Shown: positions 1-12,060, counted from the first letter of the stretch. The stretch is DNA of 64,000 nucleotides from Isoetes taiwanensis (GCA_021234155.1 JAJEKV010000005.1:23887584-23951583); one strand, 5' to 3'. Notes: generated by a model from the sequence alone, not told the origin. Made by a program: numbers and translations.

Positions 1-1345
1 CAGTACTCTTGTGTATTTGAGTCCATGTGTAGCAGTCCCTTTTAGATAGCGAAGAATACGATTTGCTGCTTTCCAATGAGCTTCTTTAGGATGTGCCATG
101 AACCGAGATAGGACTCCGACTGCATATACAATGTCGAGACGAGTGGTAGATAAGTATAGCAAGGCACCAACAAGCTGCCTATACAATGTACCATCGACAT
201 CTTCATCCTTAGTTTGCAATGTGAGCTGTTGACCTGGCTCAAAAGGATTTGGAGAAGCTGTACAATCTGTCATATGATATTTGACAAGAATTTCTGCTAT
301 GTACTTTTGTTGGGACAGAAAAATACCCTCAGATGTCTCCCAGATTTCTATGCCAAGACAGTAATGCATGAGCCCTAAATCAGTGACCTCAAAACTGGAG
401 GTAAGAGTGGTTTTTGTCGATTGAACGAGATCCGCTGCATCCCCTGTCATGATGGTGTCATCCACATACAGCAAAATAATGGATAGCAAGTCATGGTGAA
501 ACTTATAGTATAAGCTAGGATCCACCCTGGATCTTTGGTATTGCCTGTCAATGAGAAAGGCATTTATTTTCATGTTCCAACAGCGTGGTGCCTGTTTCAG
601 ACCATAAATGCTTTTTTTAAGCTTGCACACATAGTTGGGATGCTGCTTATCAATAAATCCAGGGGGCTGATCCATGTAAAGTTCCTCTGCTAAGTCTCCA
701 TTAAGAAATGCAGATTTGAAGTCCATTTGGTAGACTGGCCAGCTTTTGTGAGATGCTATTAAAAGGACTGCTCTCATTGTGTCCAATCGGACAACGGGAG
801 CAAATACTTCGTTATAATCCAAGCCTTCTTCTTGAGTGTAGCCTTTGGCTACCAATCTTGCTTTATGCTTTAATATGGTTCCATCAGAATGGTACTTTGT
901 GCGAAACACCCATTTGGTCCCTATGATATTATGATCTGCTGGTTTAGGAACGAGTTCCCAAGTGCCCTGTTTGTGAAGCATGGAAAGTTCTTCATGCATG
1001 GCTGTTTGCCAGTGATCATACTTTGCAGCTTGAGCATATGTTGTTGGATCAGAATCAAGCAACACTTTCGCCATCAAGGCATAATTGCATTGGTCCAATG
1101 CAAACCGTACAGATCTGCTTGGCGCAGGATGAGCAACGTTGTCTGGAGTGTGGGTAGCAGATGGTGGAGATGGAAGAGGTTCAGCATATTCCAATGGCTC
1201 GAAAGCATGATAAGGGCTGCGGATCCCAGTGGGAGACGCAGGATGAAGATCAATAGGACTGTTTGATGGCATAGGCACCATGACCGTTTGGCCAGCAGGA
1301 GCCACTGGTGGAAAGAAGTGTGCTGAACATGAGGTTTCACCATAC
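1..1345 (-). CDS. copia reverse transcriptase, open to window edge
   Basis: From about 1,340 leftward one frame stays open to the edge of the window. Recognisable blocks in order: WQTAMHEELSMLHKQGTWEL, a GTKWVFRTKYHSDG block, KARLVAKGYTQEEGLDY, VYQMDFKSAFLNGDL, KLKKSIYGLKQAPRCW, and the catalytic LLYVDDTI box at about 456-476. This domain copies element RNA into DNA. The YVDD active site is kept, so this is the best preserved part of the element. A frameshift near 1,400 separates it from the integrase frame. RNase H lies beyond the window. Confidence 0.9.
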
Positions 1346-1644
1346 TGTTCATTGTCAAGCAAGTTGCATATACCTTATCATAGTCTGTTTGACCATACTG
1401 ATAGAAGTCAGCAGAATATACGGCGTCTTGTGTCTTCTATGAATACCATGCTCCGATAAGCAAATAGTTTCTGTGAAACAGGGTCATAGCATCGCCATGC
1501 TTTCATATTCGTGGTGTACCCTATAAAAATGCATTTGAGAGATCTGTCACTGAGCTTGCCATGTTTTTGCAAAATTTCTCTAAGATAGGTAGCATATCCT
1601 AGGCATCCAAACACTTTGAAGTGTGAGACATCAGGCTTTTGTCC

Positions 1645-2865
1645 TTACAAAGCCTCAAATGGAGTTTGAAGTTGCAATGATTTAGTGGGAAGTGGGAGCC
1701 CTATTGGAAAGTAAACTGCAGTAACAGCAGCCTCTGCCCAAAACTTTGGTGGCAACTGTTTGTACTTTAGCATACTCCGTGTGCGATCCAGAATGGATCT
1801 GTTTTTGCGTTCTGCTACGCCATTTTGAGAATGAGCATATGGCACTATTAATTCCCTGTGGACGCCTTTGGCTCTTAGAAACTCATCAAACTCATGTGAG
1901 AGATATTTTTTGGCATTATCAGACTGTAATGCCTTAATAGTTGTTGAAAATTGATTCTCAACTAGTGTACTGCTGCCGCCTAGGGATTCAATTGGCAAGT
2001 AACAGATGTTGGTATGTATCAATGGGAGTGGTTTGTCTGCTCGATATTGTGCATAATCAGGATATGGAGCTTGGATTTTTTTGCCGAGCCTGCATGCAGC
2101 ACAATGAATATCCTGATCTTTGAGAACTGGTAGACCTTTCACTATTTGATATTTTGATGCACAAACGATAGCATATAGACCTGCATGTCCATACCTTGCA
2201 TGCCATAGGGTCTCTGGAGTGGTTTGAACTGCTGCTGTACAAAATATTGCTGTGCTGTTTGCGACAGATTTGTTTTGAAGAACATAGAGACCATCACTGT
2301 TGAGAACTCCATGAGCAACAGGTCCGAGCTGTTGAAGATCAACATATGCTAGAGGATTCTTGTGCATGATATGCACTAGACCTCCTGTAAAGAGTACTGA
2401 CAGCCCTAGTTTCTTATCAAATTCACTCACACTAAGGAAGTTAAAGAGAAGGCCAGGAACAAGGATAACATCTTCAATCCTTAGAGTAAGACAGTTTTCT
2501 GTTTCAATTTCAACAGCACCTTTGGCTGCTGAATTTTTCATGTGTCCATCTGCCATCCTTATAAGAGTCTTGTCATAAGACTTGAGATTTTGGAGAAGTT
2601 TGGAATTACGTGCAAGATGTTTAGTAGCCCTAGAGTCAATGAGCCATACGTCATCTGCTTCCAGATTTTCTGTAACCAGATTGAGAAGTTGTTTCTCCAA
2701 AACATCAATATCTGTATGAGATACATGAGCGTTGTTTCCTTTGGCTTCTTTGGCAGGAGACTGTGCCTCTGCTGGTGCATGAGGAGATGGCTGATTCTTG
2801 CAGTGTTGAGCAAATTCTCGCTTTAATTCTCGCTTCATATGACCTTGATACCACAATACCTGCAT
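1645..2865 (-). pseudogene. copia pol: protease, GAG-pre-integrase, integrase
   Basis: A 406-residue ORF. The protease motif reads WLIDSRATKH, where a D-S-G triad is expected; the glycine is arginine (codon 2629-2631), which should inactivate it. The GAG-pre-integrase domain follows (LWHARYGHAGL, then C-x2-C in HCAACRLGKK). The integrase jumps from the first strand (IHTNICYLPIESLGG) to the second catalytic block (LQSDNAKKY), so the segment holding the first catalytic aspartate is deleted. The third block is kept (AHSQNGVAERKNR). The frame ends at a stop at 1645-1647 and the homologous sequence resumes at once (VFGCLGYATYLRE, to about 1,408). Confidence 0.88.
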
Positions 2866-3041
2866 GAGAGAGGGTCTTTGTGAGAGCTAGAATCAACTTG
2901 TGAAGAAGACTTGTTGACAAAACTTTGTGAAGATTTATCATGCGGAGCAGAGGAAACGGAGGAGGTAGAAGAATACTTAGCTTTAGAATAGTGTGCTGCT
3001 TCTTCTTGTATCAATTTCTTCTGTTCAATTTCAGCATCCAA
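2835..3041 (-). pseudogene. copia gag C-terminal part with zinc knuckle
   Basis: A serine-rich stretch ends in CRYCGIK; after a frame change the adjoining sequence reads GHMKRE. Together these look like a CCHC zinc knuckle split by a frameshift near 2,850. Zinc knuckles bind element RNA for packaging. The following pol frame starts upstream of 2,865, so gag and pol were probably one continuous polyprotein. Confidence 0.6.
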
Positions 3042-3226
3042 TAGTTGCTGCTGGAGTTGATGGAAAGAGACTTGAATTTTTTATTGCAGCTGATAGAAAT
3101 TCTTGATATGCTGATAGTCTTTTGATAAGCCATTCAATGCATATAGGATGAGTTTGGTCTGATCAAGAGTACCACCGGCTCCATGATATTTGTCTTGAAG
3201 ATCCTTCAACTTTTGAATATAATCTC

Positions 3227-3559
3227 TCATATTAATCTTGCAGCCTGATTATTCTTGTTGCCTTGAAGAGAAAGCTGCTTTCCATCACTTTGATTAACAC
3301 ATATATTATGAAAAATAGTGTAGGCTGCTCTAAAAGTGGTCTGATCCCTGATGTCACGCATGAAATCAGTGCAGACACATGCTCTCAAATGATTGAGAGC
3401 AAGGAAATCTTTTTTTATTTCAGCAGGAGTAAGTGGATTCCAAGATTTATCCAACACTTCACCCAAATCCTTCAAATTAAGGTGAGTTTGAAGGGCATCT
3501 CTCCATGTAAAATAATTGTCAGCATCAAGGACTAGATGCTGGAATATTTCAGGGTTCAT
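3227..3559 (-). pseudogene. copia gag, N-terminal part
   Basis: A 110-residue ORF resembles the copia gag core (UBN2/retrotran_gag type): an opening NPEIFQHLVLDADNYFTWRD block followed by helical sequence around DFMRDIRDQTTFRAAY. Gag forms the virus-like particle that packages element RNA. The frame breaks at the C-terminal end, and the rest of gag continues in other frames down to about 2,835. It lies about 420 bases downstream of the primer binding site, as expected for the first gene. Family assignment rests on position and general resemblance. Confidence 0.7.
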
Positions 3560-3977
3560 TACTGGCTGCCATTGTGATTGCTCAAAACAAATTCGTGCTG
3601 GAAATAACTGTATGCCTGAATCTGAACCAGTACACCAAGAGGACGACTCCCAAGCACTCAGATCTGGAAGAAATTTCTTTAGAATATGGGGTGGTGCAAT
3701 AGTAAAAAACTCAGATCTGTCAATGCTGCCTCAAAGATGGGCTGCTGTAGAAAGAAATGAAAACACCTGATAATTCCTGCTCAGAGTTTGCAATCCCTGC
3801 AAATTCTTATGATTCTTGCAAAACTAGCAAGAATCGCCTGTGAAATTTTCTGATGCAAAAAGCTTCAGCAAAGTCCGCTCAAGGTGACGGAATCCTCTCT
3901 CCTCTCTCTCCTCTCTCCAGTTAATCAATCGGGAAAGAAATTGGAGAGATCCGGTGCTCACTCCTTCCTCCAAGCCA

Positions 3978-3989
3978 GCTCTGATACCA
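3978..3989 (-). promoter_or_regulatory. primer binding site, initiator Met-tRNA type
   Basis: On the minus strand this reads TGGTATCAGAGC, the standard sequence complementary to the 3' end of initiator methionine tRNA. It primes minus-strand DNA synthesis and directly abuts the LTR end at 3,990, which fixes the LTR/internal boundary. Confidence 0.92.
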
Positions 3990-4310
3990 TGAAGAATCTC
4001 TATGACTGAAAAGTGAATTGAAGGAATAGAGAAAGAAACGGAGGGAGGCGTCTACGCATGCAAAAGAAGTGACTAAAACCCTACATGACCATGGCCTTTA
4101 TAGATAAGGCCATGTCATCACCACATGTGGCAAGGTGGCGTCTACGCATGCAAAAGAAGTGACTAATGGCCTTTATAGATAAGGCCATGTCATCACCACA
4201 TGTGGCAAGGTGATATGCTGAGTCATCATAATAAGGTGACCTAGCCATATAGCATGTGGCAAACACTTGTCATAATGATATGAGCTCTGTGTCTTCCCAA
4301 GCACCATAAT
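3990..4310 (-). repeat. 5' LTR of the copia element
   Basis: The inner end is fixed by the primer binding site: on the plus strand it begins TGAAGAATCTC. The outer end is inferred to lie just before the A-rich tract at about 4,314. Its partner LTR is outside the window. It contains an internal direct repeat (4047-4136 and 4137-4211). Confidence 0.65.
4047..4211. repeat. direct repeat inside copia LTR
   Basis: Two adjacent units, 4047-4136 and 4137-4211, both run from GGCGTCTACGCATGC to CACATGTGGCAAGGT. The second unit lacks about 15 bases in its middle. Each contains the short hairpin-forming pair GGCCTTTATAGATAAGGCC. Confidence 0.9.
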
Positions 4311-4495
4311 AACCCCCAAAAAAAAAAAAAAAACACCCCGATTAATGCTTGTTCTGGCAGTTATTTTTTTGTTCCATGGTATGAGCCTCGCTCCTGAATT
4401 GCATCACATATTTACAAAGGATTTAAAAATTGACTCTAAAGGCTGTATAGATATTTTATCACTGGAGGAAAATATACTAAATGTATGTTTTGTAG

Positions 4496-4552
4496 GTATT
4501 TGACATTGGTCCAGTACCTCGGCAAGCAGGAAAGCGTGAATTTTGGGATCAG
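4496..4552 (+). other. candidate orphan exon, unassigned
   Basis: A 57-base segment with a canonical acceptor (TTTTGTAG) and donor (CAG/GTAGCC). It is exactly 19 codons without a stop and reads VFDIGPVPRQAGKREFWDQ. The composition looks coding, but I do not recognise the family and found no partner exon nearby. It does not resemble PrmA. It may be an exon of an upstream gene now broken by the copia insertion, or chance. Confidence 0.3.
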
Positions 4553-5500
4553 GTAGCCTATATTGCTATGCTATTGGAATGTACGATCTGTTGCTATGCA
4601 CCTATCTACGTTTTTGAAAATATGTATTTGATAAGTTGATTGAGGCAAAATTTAAGTTCCATACTAGATTGGACAACTTTGGAAGTATTGGGAAGAAAGA
4701 AAGGAATGGTTTACTAAACGACTACTGGGGACCTTAGGGCCAGTTCTTATCATCTCGGAGATGCTCCCTTCTAGTTTTGAAAGAAAAGGAAACCACGATA
4801 GAAAAGTCCTCCATCAAGTAATGGTCTCTATTTTAGTTAAGTAAACGCAAATAAACAGAGGGGAGAGACAAGCAAACGTGAGAATGTGACCACTAAAAGC
4901 ATTCGTTAAATGTTTACATCAAGATTTACCACAACTTTAACAAAGAACTCACAGTTCATGGCCGACGGGAACTCCAGCCCCTAATATTTGTAAGCAGACA
5001 CCACTTCAACATTTTGGCCACGATAAGTGAGGGCTGGCCTACTCATTTTGTTCATTTCTTTTGTGCTTGCTTGGAACCTGATCGACCAATTAAGTTTCCA
5101 CCCATCAGAGGCGACCTGGTTTGGGGTTCTAACAAGCTATTTCACTTGTCAAACTGGCAAGTAAATATTGCAACCACTGCAGATCAGGGTGTTCTAGAGC
5201 TTTGTTCTTGAAGGATTTTGGGAAAGTTGCAGAAGAGAAAACTGATTCTCTCTGGAGATTTAGTTAGCATGGTCAGTTTTAACCTATCTTGATTGAGGAA
5301 TCAAAGTTTTTTTTGTTCTGCACTAGTTTTTCATGTTTCTTGGTTAAGACATTCTTCAAAATCTGACACAGATTTTTTATACATTTTGTCTTGATTTCTG
5401 CAGATTGCCTAAATCTTAGAGATCTGCATAGTTTGTTTTTTGTATCAAATTAATCTTTGTTGTAAAATCACGAGTTTAATCTCCTGGAAATCGAGGGCAT
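4553..5500. other. no gene recognised
   Basis: AT-rich sequence without a convincing ORF, repeat or RNA gene. A 65-codon plus-strand ORF at 5014-5211 shows no family resemblance and is probably chance. Confidence 0.5.
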
Positions 5501-5509
5501 CCTTTAGTT

Positions 5510-6260
5510 CCTTATGCACACTCCCAGTATGGGGTAGCTGAAAGGAGGAATAGGTCTCCAAGAAGTTTATAAGATCTATGTTGTTTGATAAACATTTGAG
5601 TCCAGGGTAGCTGAAAGGAGGAATAGGTCTTTAAGAACTTGATCTATGATGTTTTACAAACATTTGAGTCCAGCCTTTTGGGGAGGAGCTTTGCAAAAAG
5701 CAGCTTATGTTTGGCAACAGAGCACCAACTGTGGCTTTAAGTATCATGACTCCCTTTGAAGCTAGATGTGCAAGATTGTAAGGCGTTTGGTTCTTTGGTT
5801 TATGCAGCTATTCCTTTGAACCAATTAAGAATAAAGGCAAACCTTCAGAAAGGTTTATTAAATGTACCTTTGTAGGCTATACAACAAGCCACAAGGTTGG
5901 AAAATATATGATCCAAAGACAGGTCAATTGTTTGTGTCAAGGAGTGCTAAATTTGAAAAAATGAAGAGTAAAAGGATGATTATGGCTCTGATCATGCACA
6001 ATTTGGGCAGGATCTTGTTAGGCATCTTTTCCAACATACCTGGTCCTTAGTTTGCAGGCAGAACATCCAGGCAAAACGTGTACAATTATCAATAAGGACT
6101 GAAAACTATATTGCTCCTCCTAAATAAGAAGTATACATATAACATGGTCTGAATGAAGTAATTGTAGAGGATATTCAACCCTATGAGATGCATGGTGTGG
6201 ATATGGCTCCTGTTTGCCCTTGTGACGGGCCTCACGTTCCAAAGTATGAAACTTCAAATC
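5510..6260 (+). pseudogene. degraded copia pol fragment (integrase end)
   Basis: Plus-strand fragments match the end of a copia integrase: YGVAERRNRS at about 5,527-5,557, then FWGGALQKAAYVWQQ, and around 5,870-5,950 the post-integrase block with GWKIYDPKTGQLFVSRSAKF. There are many stops and frameshifts. The GVAERRNRS segment occurs twice (5,531 and about 5,605), so a stretch of about 75 bases has been tandemly copied. Orientation is opposite to the copia fragment that follows. Confidence 0.8.
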
Positions 6261-6499
6261 AGGTAATGCTTGTACCATTCGCAGCCTAGATAGTTCCTTT
6301 AAGACTCGATCTCCGCATGATAGAGGTGTTCATTAGGCAACTCTGCTGCAACAAATGTAGACTCATGAGACATTCCTCTTTAACTTGCATCCACAGTATA
6401 AGCCTGTTGGATCAGTTGTTCGTTAGTCACAAGCTAAGGGAGCTATACATTTCAAATATTTAACAAGGGAATCTACATCCCAATGTGAGTCATCTCCCC

Positions 6500-7160
6500 A
6501 GATATCAATCTCAATCTTCTCTCATTTTCTACATGTAAATAAATACAAAAGCATGTCAACTTTGGAATGGACTGAGAAGAGTTCACTTGATTTTCTTACA
6601 CCATAGCAGCCAGTTGAAGGCTCTTGCCCATTGCCAATAGCCATCAAAACAGAATGGTCTTCCTTAGAGTTAGAAAGATACTTAGAAGTCCTCCTAAAAT
6701 GCACCAGAATCCATCATATAGGGGGGAGGAGATGCAACCTTCTGATTAAATCCATCATATCATGGGGAGATACAATCTTCTAATCTGTTAGCAGCAGCAT
6801 AGGCAAGATATTCATTAGTAAACATGGAAGATAAAGCTGCCACACTAGAAATTGCACAACCTTCTAGTCTGAAAGTAAAGCTGCCAGGCTAGAACTCTGT
6901 AACAACAAACTTTTGAGATCTGGCCATTTTGAAATCTGGAGTGACCTTTCTGCCAACAGTGCCAACAATGCCGTTGCTTCCCTTTGTTCTACTAAGCCAG
7001 CCAAATTAAGTCGAGCAAGCTGGATCTCTGCTTTTTGCAACTTTCTGTTACATTCTAACTCTTCTTGAGCCAAGACATTGTGAACTTCATGAAATGTCCA
7101 TTTGCAAGTAGATCTCAAGAACTTTACTCCCTGTAATGTAATTTGTACCATCCAGCGTAG
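6500..7160 (-). pseudogene. degraded copia gag-protease fragment
   Basis: On the minus strand an ORF at 7151-6864 has gag-like sequence (FHEVHNVLAQEELECNRKLQ). Further along is MMDSGA at about 6,705-6,722, the copia protease active-site box, followed by FRRTSKYLSNSKEDHSVLMA at about 6,700-6,640. The two parts are in different frames with stops between them. The fragment ends about 240 bases before the first recognised PrmA exon, so it probably lies in a PrmA intron. Confidence 0.65.
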
Positions 7161-7399
7161 AATTGGTACAAAGTTTTAACACCTATCATGATCAATTTGA
7201 CGAAACACTTCTCCAAGCAACACTCAAAATCACACTCAACATCCTCCAAGGACCGCTTCAAGTAAGCTTGAAGTACTTAAAAGTATCCATGCCACATGAT
7301 AACTTAACTTACAAAGTTGCTGCATACCAAAATTTCAAACTCATGGCAATTCCAATGTCTGTTTCCCTGTTCCATAATGATAATATTTCTGTAATGCAG

Positions 7400-9894
7400 A
7401 GTCATATAGTTGCGTTATTTGCTGCAGACGCTGATGTGGCTCAATCAATAGCATTTGCAGCAGATTCCATAGGGTTAATAGAAGTACCACCGTTTCAGCT
7501 GGAGGAGATTGAGGATGCTAACTGGGTCCAGCAAATCCGGGTGTGTTCCAGGAGGAATAATTGCATTCTCTTTGTATCTCAAATTAATTTGTTATAGGTT
7601 TGATGTTGCAGGACATCTTCAAGCCCTCAAAAGTTGCGGACGGACTTTGGATTGTCCCAAAGTGGAGTGCACCTCCTGTATGTAACTCTACCTCTGGCAC
7701 TTCATTGGACAAGCTTTTAGAAGCTTAGAGCTAGTGACAAACAGTTTGTGCACCCCTACATTTACGTCCTGCTAAAGTTACACCCTTTGTAATCTGTAAT
7801 TCTCAAGCTGAATGTAATGCACCTAAATCTTTCCAGCTTAGGAAGCAGGGCCCTAAGCACAAATATGAGCTGAAAAAGACAAAGGTTACAGCTTAATTTT
7901 GTCTTCAACATGTTGATATCAGGCTATGTCCCAACTTAATGTTGTCTTCAACATGTTGATATCAAACTATGTCCCAAAGTTCTCTAAAGCGGACCCTTCA
8001 TGTTGTCCACCACTAAGCTGAAACATGTGGGGATGCCAAGCTATGTCCTAAAGTTCTGTAAAGTGGACCACCCTGCCAAAGTCTTGGTAAAGATATCAGT
8101 CAATTGATCTCTGTGTTTCAATGTTTTGTTGTTTGCATGAAACACAAGAGTTTTAGCAGAGCACAATAAAGTGTAATATTGCTGGTGTCACTGCTGTTTT
8201 TTGCAAAGAAATTGGCTAACCAAATTGATTCAGCTGCATCAATCACTCAGCCGTAGTGGTAGAAAGAGAGACTGAAGGTTTATGCTTGCTTAGACATGAA
8301 GTGATGTTCCCTCCAAGGCCAATAAACATAAACCTGTTGTGCTGCGCCGTGTGTCAAGGCGACTAACATGCAACAACATAACCATGTATCCCAGCATAGT
8401 TCATTTTAAACAATCTAGTACTTTCTTCGCCTCTTTCCAATGGAACTGTTTTGAGCAGGCCATAAAATGACTCAACATGCCCACTTGCAAAAGAAATCTC
8501 TGCTTTTATAATTCTGAGATAACTAACCCACCAATATGGGAAAGATACAAAGGCATCTACCTGGGCGATAGCCTCTTAGACCCTTAAATAGTAGATTACT
8601 AAAGACACCTATTCAAATTTCAATGAAAAATCCTAGGAAGATGTAACATTTTCCAGCTTATGCAAACTCTCTCTCAGAGGAGAATTAGCAGACAACATAG
8701 TATTAATCTTAAATCATCCATGTCCTCCATTTCACTTGAAAAGGGCCACATACCAGTTGGGCACATGGAAAGCATTCTATTGCCTCTTTAGAGAACAAAT
8801 TTGCAATATATAAAATTTAAGAATTAGGAATGTGCATCTTTATTTCTTCATGGTCTTGCTTAAAACAGAAGGATCATCAGCCCAAAAACCCCAGGCCAGT
8901 AGAGACTTCTCTGTTAATGAGGAGTCTTAAGGAAATCTCATGTACTAAGGGAGTCACATTTCCAACTTTTAGGAAAGTAAAACAAGCAGCAAATTAATCT
9001 TTCCAAAGGGGGGACATTATAGAGAATGGGTTTAATGGCCGAGTTTTCCTTCCAAAACTTGGCTGATGCATTTCCCTGCAGATTCAAACATTTAATGTTC
9101 TCACTTTAGATCCTGATTGCTTGTCATTATTTTCATTTTTTTTACCAATGCAAAGCTAGGCAAGTCTCTTGTTTAGTTATGATCTTCAATTGTCTGTCCT
9201 TTTTCCTTGTTCAATTTCAAAGGATCCAAGTGCAATAAACATTATTCTCGATCCGGGTCTCGCATTTGGTACTGGAGAGCACGCAACAACTAAGTTGTGC
9301 CTTAATTGGTTATATGGCACTATAAAAGGTGGAGAGCATGTTTTGGACTATGGTACTGGGTCAGGCATTCTTGCAATTACTGCTCTGAAGGTAATCGATT
9401 ATCTGCCTCAGTAATAGAATCTTATTAATTTTTCTGAGATGTGTGCTGATTCAGATGGGTGCTAAAAGAGCAGTGGGTCTTGATATTGATGCCGTAGCAG
9501 TTTCTTCCTCAAGTTACAATGCAACTTTAAACAATTTGGACATGGAAACTCTAACAACTTATGTTGTTTCATCTGAAGATGATCCATTGCCTTTTAACCA
9601 TGGAACATTTGATGTGGTAGTGGCCAACATCCTATTAAATCCTCTTCTGCAACTTTCAGAAAGGATAACAGGTTATGCGAAGCCTGGAGGACGGGTAGCC
9701 TTATCAGGCATCATAACTAAGCAGGTAGGGACATTTTTTGTGCATCTAGTTTAGAAACATTCTTGCTAAATCTGGTTCTTAAACTTTTGCAGGTCCAGCA
9801 GGTGGTGGACACTTATTTAAGCTTCCTAGAAAACATTGAGGTAGTTGAAGATGGTGGATGGGCTTGCATACATGGTAGGAAAAAACTGCAGTAA
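7400..9894 (+). CDS. PRMA: ribosomal protein L11 methyltransferase-like (PrmA), five C-terminal exons
   Basis: Exons 7400-7540, 7612-7677, 9223-9390, 9455-9724 and 9793-9894 have canonical AG/GT borders, join in phase 0 and end at TAA. They give 248 codons. Exon 1 holds the linker before the catalytic domain ([13 protein letters not shown]); exon 2 has DGLWIVPKW. Exon 3 has [17 protein letters not shown] and the S-adenosylmethionine motif [12 protein letters not shown]. Exon 4 has [10 protein letters not shown] and the catalytic-region [11 protein letters not shown]. The family methylates ribosomal protein L11; plant members are thought to act in organelles. The start codon, targeting peptide and N-terminal domain were not found upstream, where copia fragments lie, so the gene is partial or its first exons are distant. 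A copy starting inside exon 3 occurs at 48,644. Confidence 0.9.
7678..9222 (+). other. long PrmA intron, nothing else seen
   Basis: A 1.5-kb intron bounded by GTATGT and TTTCAAAG. I see no ORF, element or repeat of note in it, apart from two near-copies of a phrase around TTGTCTTCAACATGTTGATATC at about 7,900 and 7,940. Confidence 0.6.
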
Positions 9895-10066
9895 GATCTC
9901 AAGACGCGTTTATGGGAGAGAGCTTGTAACATCAAGAGTTTGCATTGATTTAAATGTTGCTCAGCGAAAATAGGGTGTTGAGCAAAGTGAAGTAGGGTGT
10001 CTTATTTGAGCTCTTAGAATGCACGTAATTAGCTCAAGAGAAGACGGAAAACAGAGAGAATCAAGT

Positions 10067-12060
10067 TGTTGGAGGATGTGATCATTGTGAGAAAATTTGT
10101 TTGCTAAGCTTTATTTATTAGGATAGTTAAGGGTCAGCCGTTGTATTGAGACTATATAATCATCTGAATATAAAATTGAAAAGGGGCCCTTCGGGAATTT
10201 TTGTTTCCTTGGTATAATATGATATTAGAGCGCTTTCTATGAGCCTAGCAAATCAGAGAACTAGATCCAAAGGGAGAGGTCACCATCACCAGAGGATACC
10301 ATGGCTAGAGGAGTACCATGGCTGAAAAGAGGTCCTTTGAGATGCCGACTGCCTCTTATATCTAGTTCATAAAGGACGGGGGTTCTAGCAGAGAATGGCG
10401 AGTCTGCTCAGGAGCTAAGGTGGCTCCAGCTATGGAGAGAGATGATATAGGATTTAAGGAGGAGATGAGCAATGGGAGCAATCGAATTGGAGGGACAAAA
10501 ATTGAATTATGAACGATGGTCAGATACCATGTGTTGAGGAAGCGGCCACTGTGAAAGAGGCATTGGACTATCTTCTCAATGCATACATGGGACTACCTTG
10601 AGGAAAGATCAATTCTTCCAGCATCAAATTTTCACTGCCAAGCCGAAGGAGCGCGAGGATGGTATAAGAACAACGAAACAATTGCAGGGCATGGGTAAAC
10701 GATTACCCGAAGCGGCAATTGTGGGGGCATTAATGGTGCGATAACTGTCTTTTGGATTATTGGGGTTTTCTCATAAACTCTATTTGTGTAGGAAAAATGA
10801 TTATACTTAGACAAAGACTCAAGTAAGAGGAGAAGTCCTATCAACAAATCTATAAATGGGCAATATGCCTCCTTATAAGTGCCATCACTGATCACTACAA
10901 TCAATGCAAATATATTTGCTACTGCATGAGGGATGGTCTGCCAAGCCAAGGATCATTCGGGCATATACAATTATGCCAAGTCAAGAACATGTCCATGCAT
11001 GTACTCCATCCTCACCTATAAAGCAAAGTGTGGACAAGTATTGAATCTGATTAGCGTAGTCCTAGGCCATAGGGATGGGATCCGAGCGGTTATAGCAGGA
11101 GCAAAGGAGGTGAATCTTGCAACCAGATCTAATAGGAAGAAGTTGTAAGAACGAGTGGGAAAAAGCCTGAGAAAGGTGTGAAAAGCATAGCTGCTTCTGC
11201 CTTGTACGAGGAAAGAGAAAGGGCAGAGATCAGAACATGCTTTAAGTGTAACAAGATGGGGCATATGGCAAGGAATTGCAATGAATTCAACCAAGTGAAT
11301 CAGGCGAAGGGAAGATCAATGAAAAAGGATTCAGGGTGCAGAAAAGAAACTTTTTGGCAAGTCCAAGACTAATGCCATGGTTGTTCAAATTGACACTGAA
11401 AGTGATGAAGAGGGAGATTCAAGCGATGGGACCATGACTGTTGAACACAAGGATGGGCTACTGCAGTCTGGAATAAATAAGCAAGGCAGTAGACTTTTGT
11501 AAGGGATGGATCTTGGGGGAAGATCTGAAATCAGGGCTTGTGCAATCCTTGTCAGCATGAAGCTGCATGACCAGCAAAAGGGAGTTGTGCTGTGGGCTTA
11601 AGGACTTAAGAACGAGACAAGAAGAGATTTGTGTTTCCAGGAAAAGGGCTTCAGGTAAATGGACCAGGGGTAATCTAAATTAGGCTTGGGGAGGAAGATA
11701 GAAGATAAGCAATGTGTTGTATATTTCTGGGTTTTCCAGCAAATTTTCCTTAATATCCAAGATCGATTATGCGAATCTTGGGGATGGAAAGTGCTTCAAA
11801 GGGAACAAGCAAAGAGGTGGCTGCAGAGGTGGTTGCAGTTAGAAAAAGAGCAGGGAATTTTTATAGATTGACATGGGGAATTGGAGTGCAAGCATTTATG
11901 GTGGTTAGTTGTGGCATGAGACATTGGGCTACTCAAATTTTCGTTATAAGCTCGAGCTAGTTGAGGATATGCCAGAATTAAAGAGTGAGAGCTGATTAGG
12001 CCTTGTGCACATCAACTTGTGGGACTTGCTTGAGTGATGATAATTGATGAGCTAGAAAAA
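10067..12060 (+). mobile_element. truncated plus-strand copia remnant
   Basis: An LTR-like segment (10,067-10,219, starting TGTTGGAGG) is followed by a degraded Met-tRNA primer site, TGATATTAGAGC. A zinc knuckle at about 11,236-11,280 reads CFKCNKMGHMARNC. A GAG-pre-integrase-like stretch (WHETLGYSNF) lies near 11,910-11,940. Homology stops at the start of integrase near 12,020. The coding region is full of stops and no 3' LTR was found. A near-identical copy lies at 49,389-51,430. Confidence 0.75.

Larger units (their letters stand above)
1..4310 (-). mobile_element. Ty1/copia LTR retrotransposon, 3' end outside window
   Basis: Reading leftward on the minus strand the order is 5' LTR, primer binding site, gag, zinc knuckle, protease, integrase, reverse transcriptase. 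Integrase before reverse transcriptase is the copia order. RNase H and the 3' LTR lie beyond position 1, so the target duplication cannot be checked. The coding part carries frameshifts, a stop at about 1646 and an integrase-core deletion, so it is unlikely to move by itself. The upper LTR limit, about 4,310, is approximate. Confidence 0.9.

Noticed and set aside
7163-7597. 144-codon ORF as the start of PrmA
   Set aside because: Only the part from 7,400 matches the family; the upstream residues do not resemble PrmA, and a splice acceptor sits at 7,398-7,399, so the leading part is intron read-through.
11178-11372. Host zinc-knuckle protein
   Set aside because: The knuckle lies between a copia LTR and a GAG-pre-integrase remnant in the same orientation, so it is retroelement gag.
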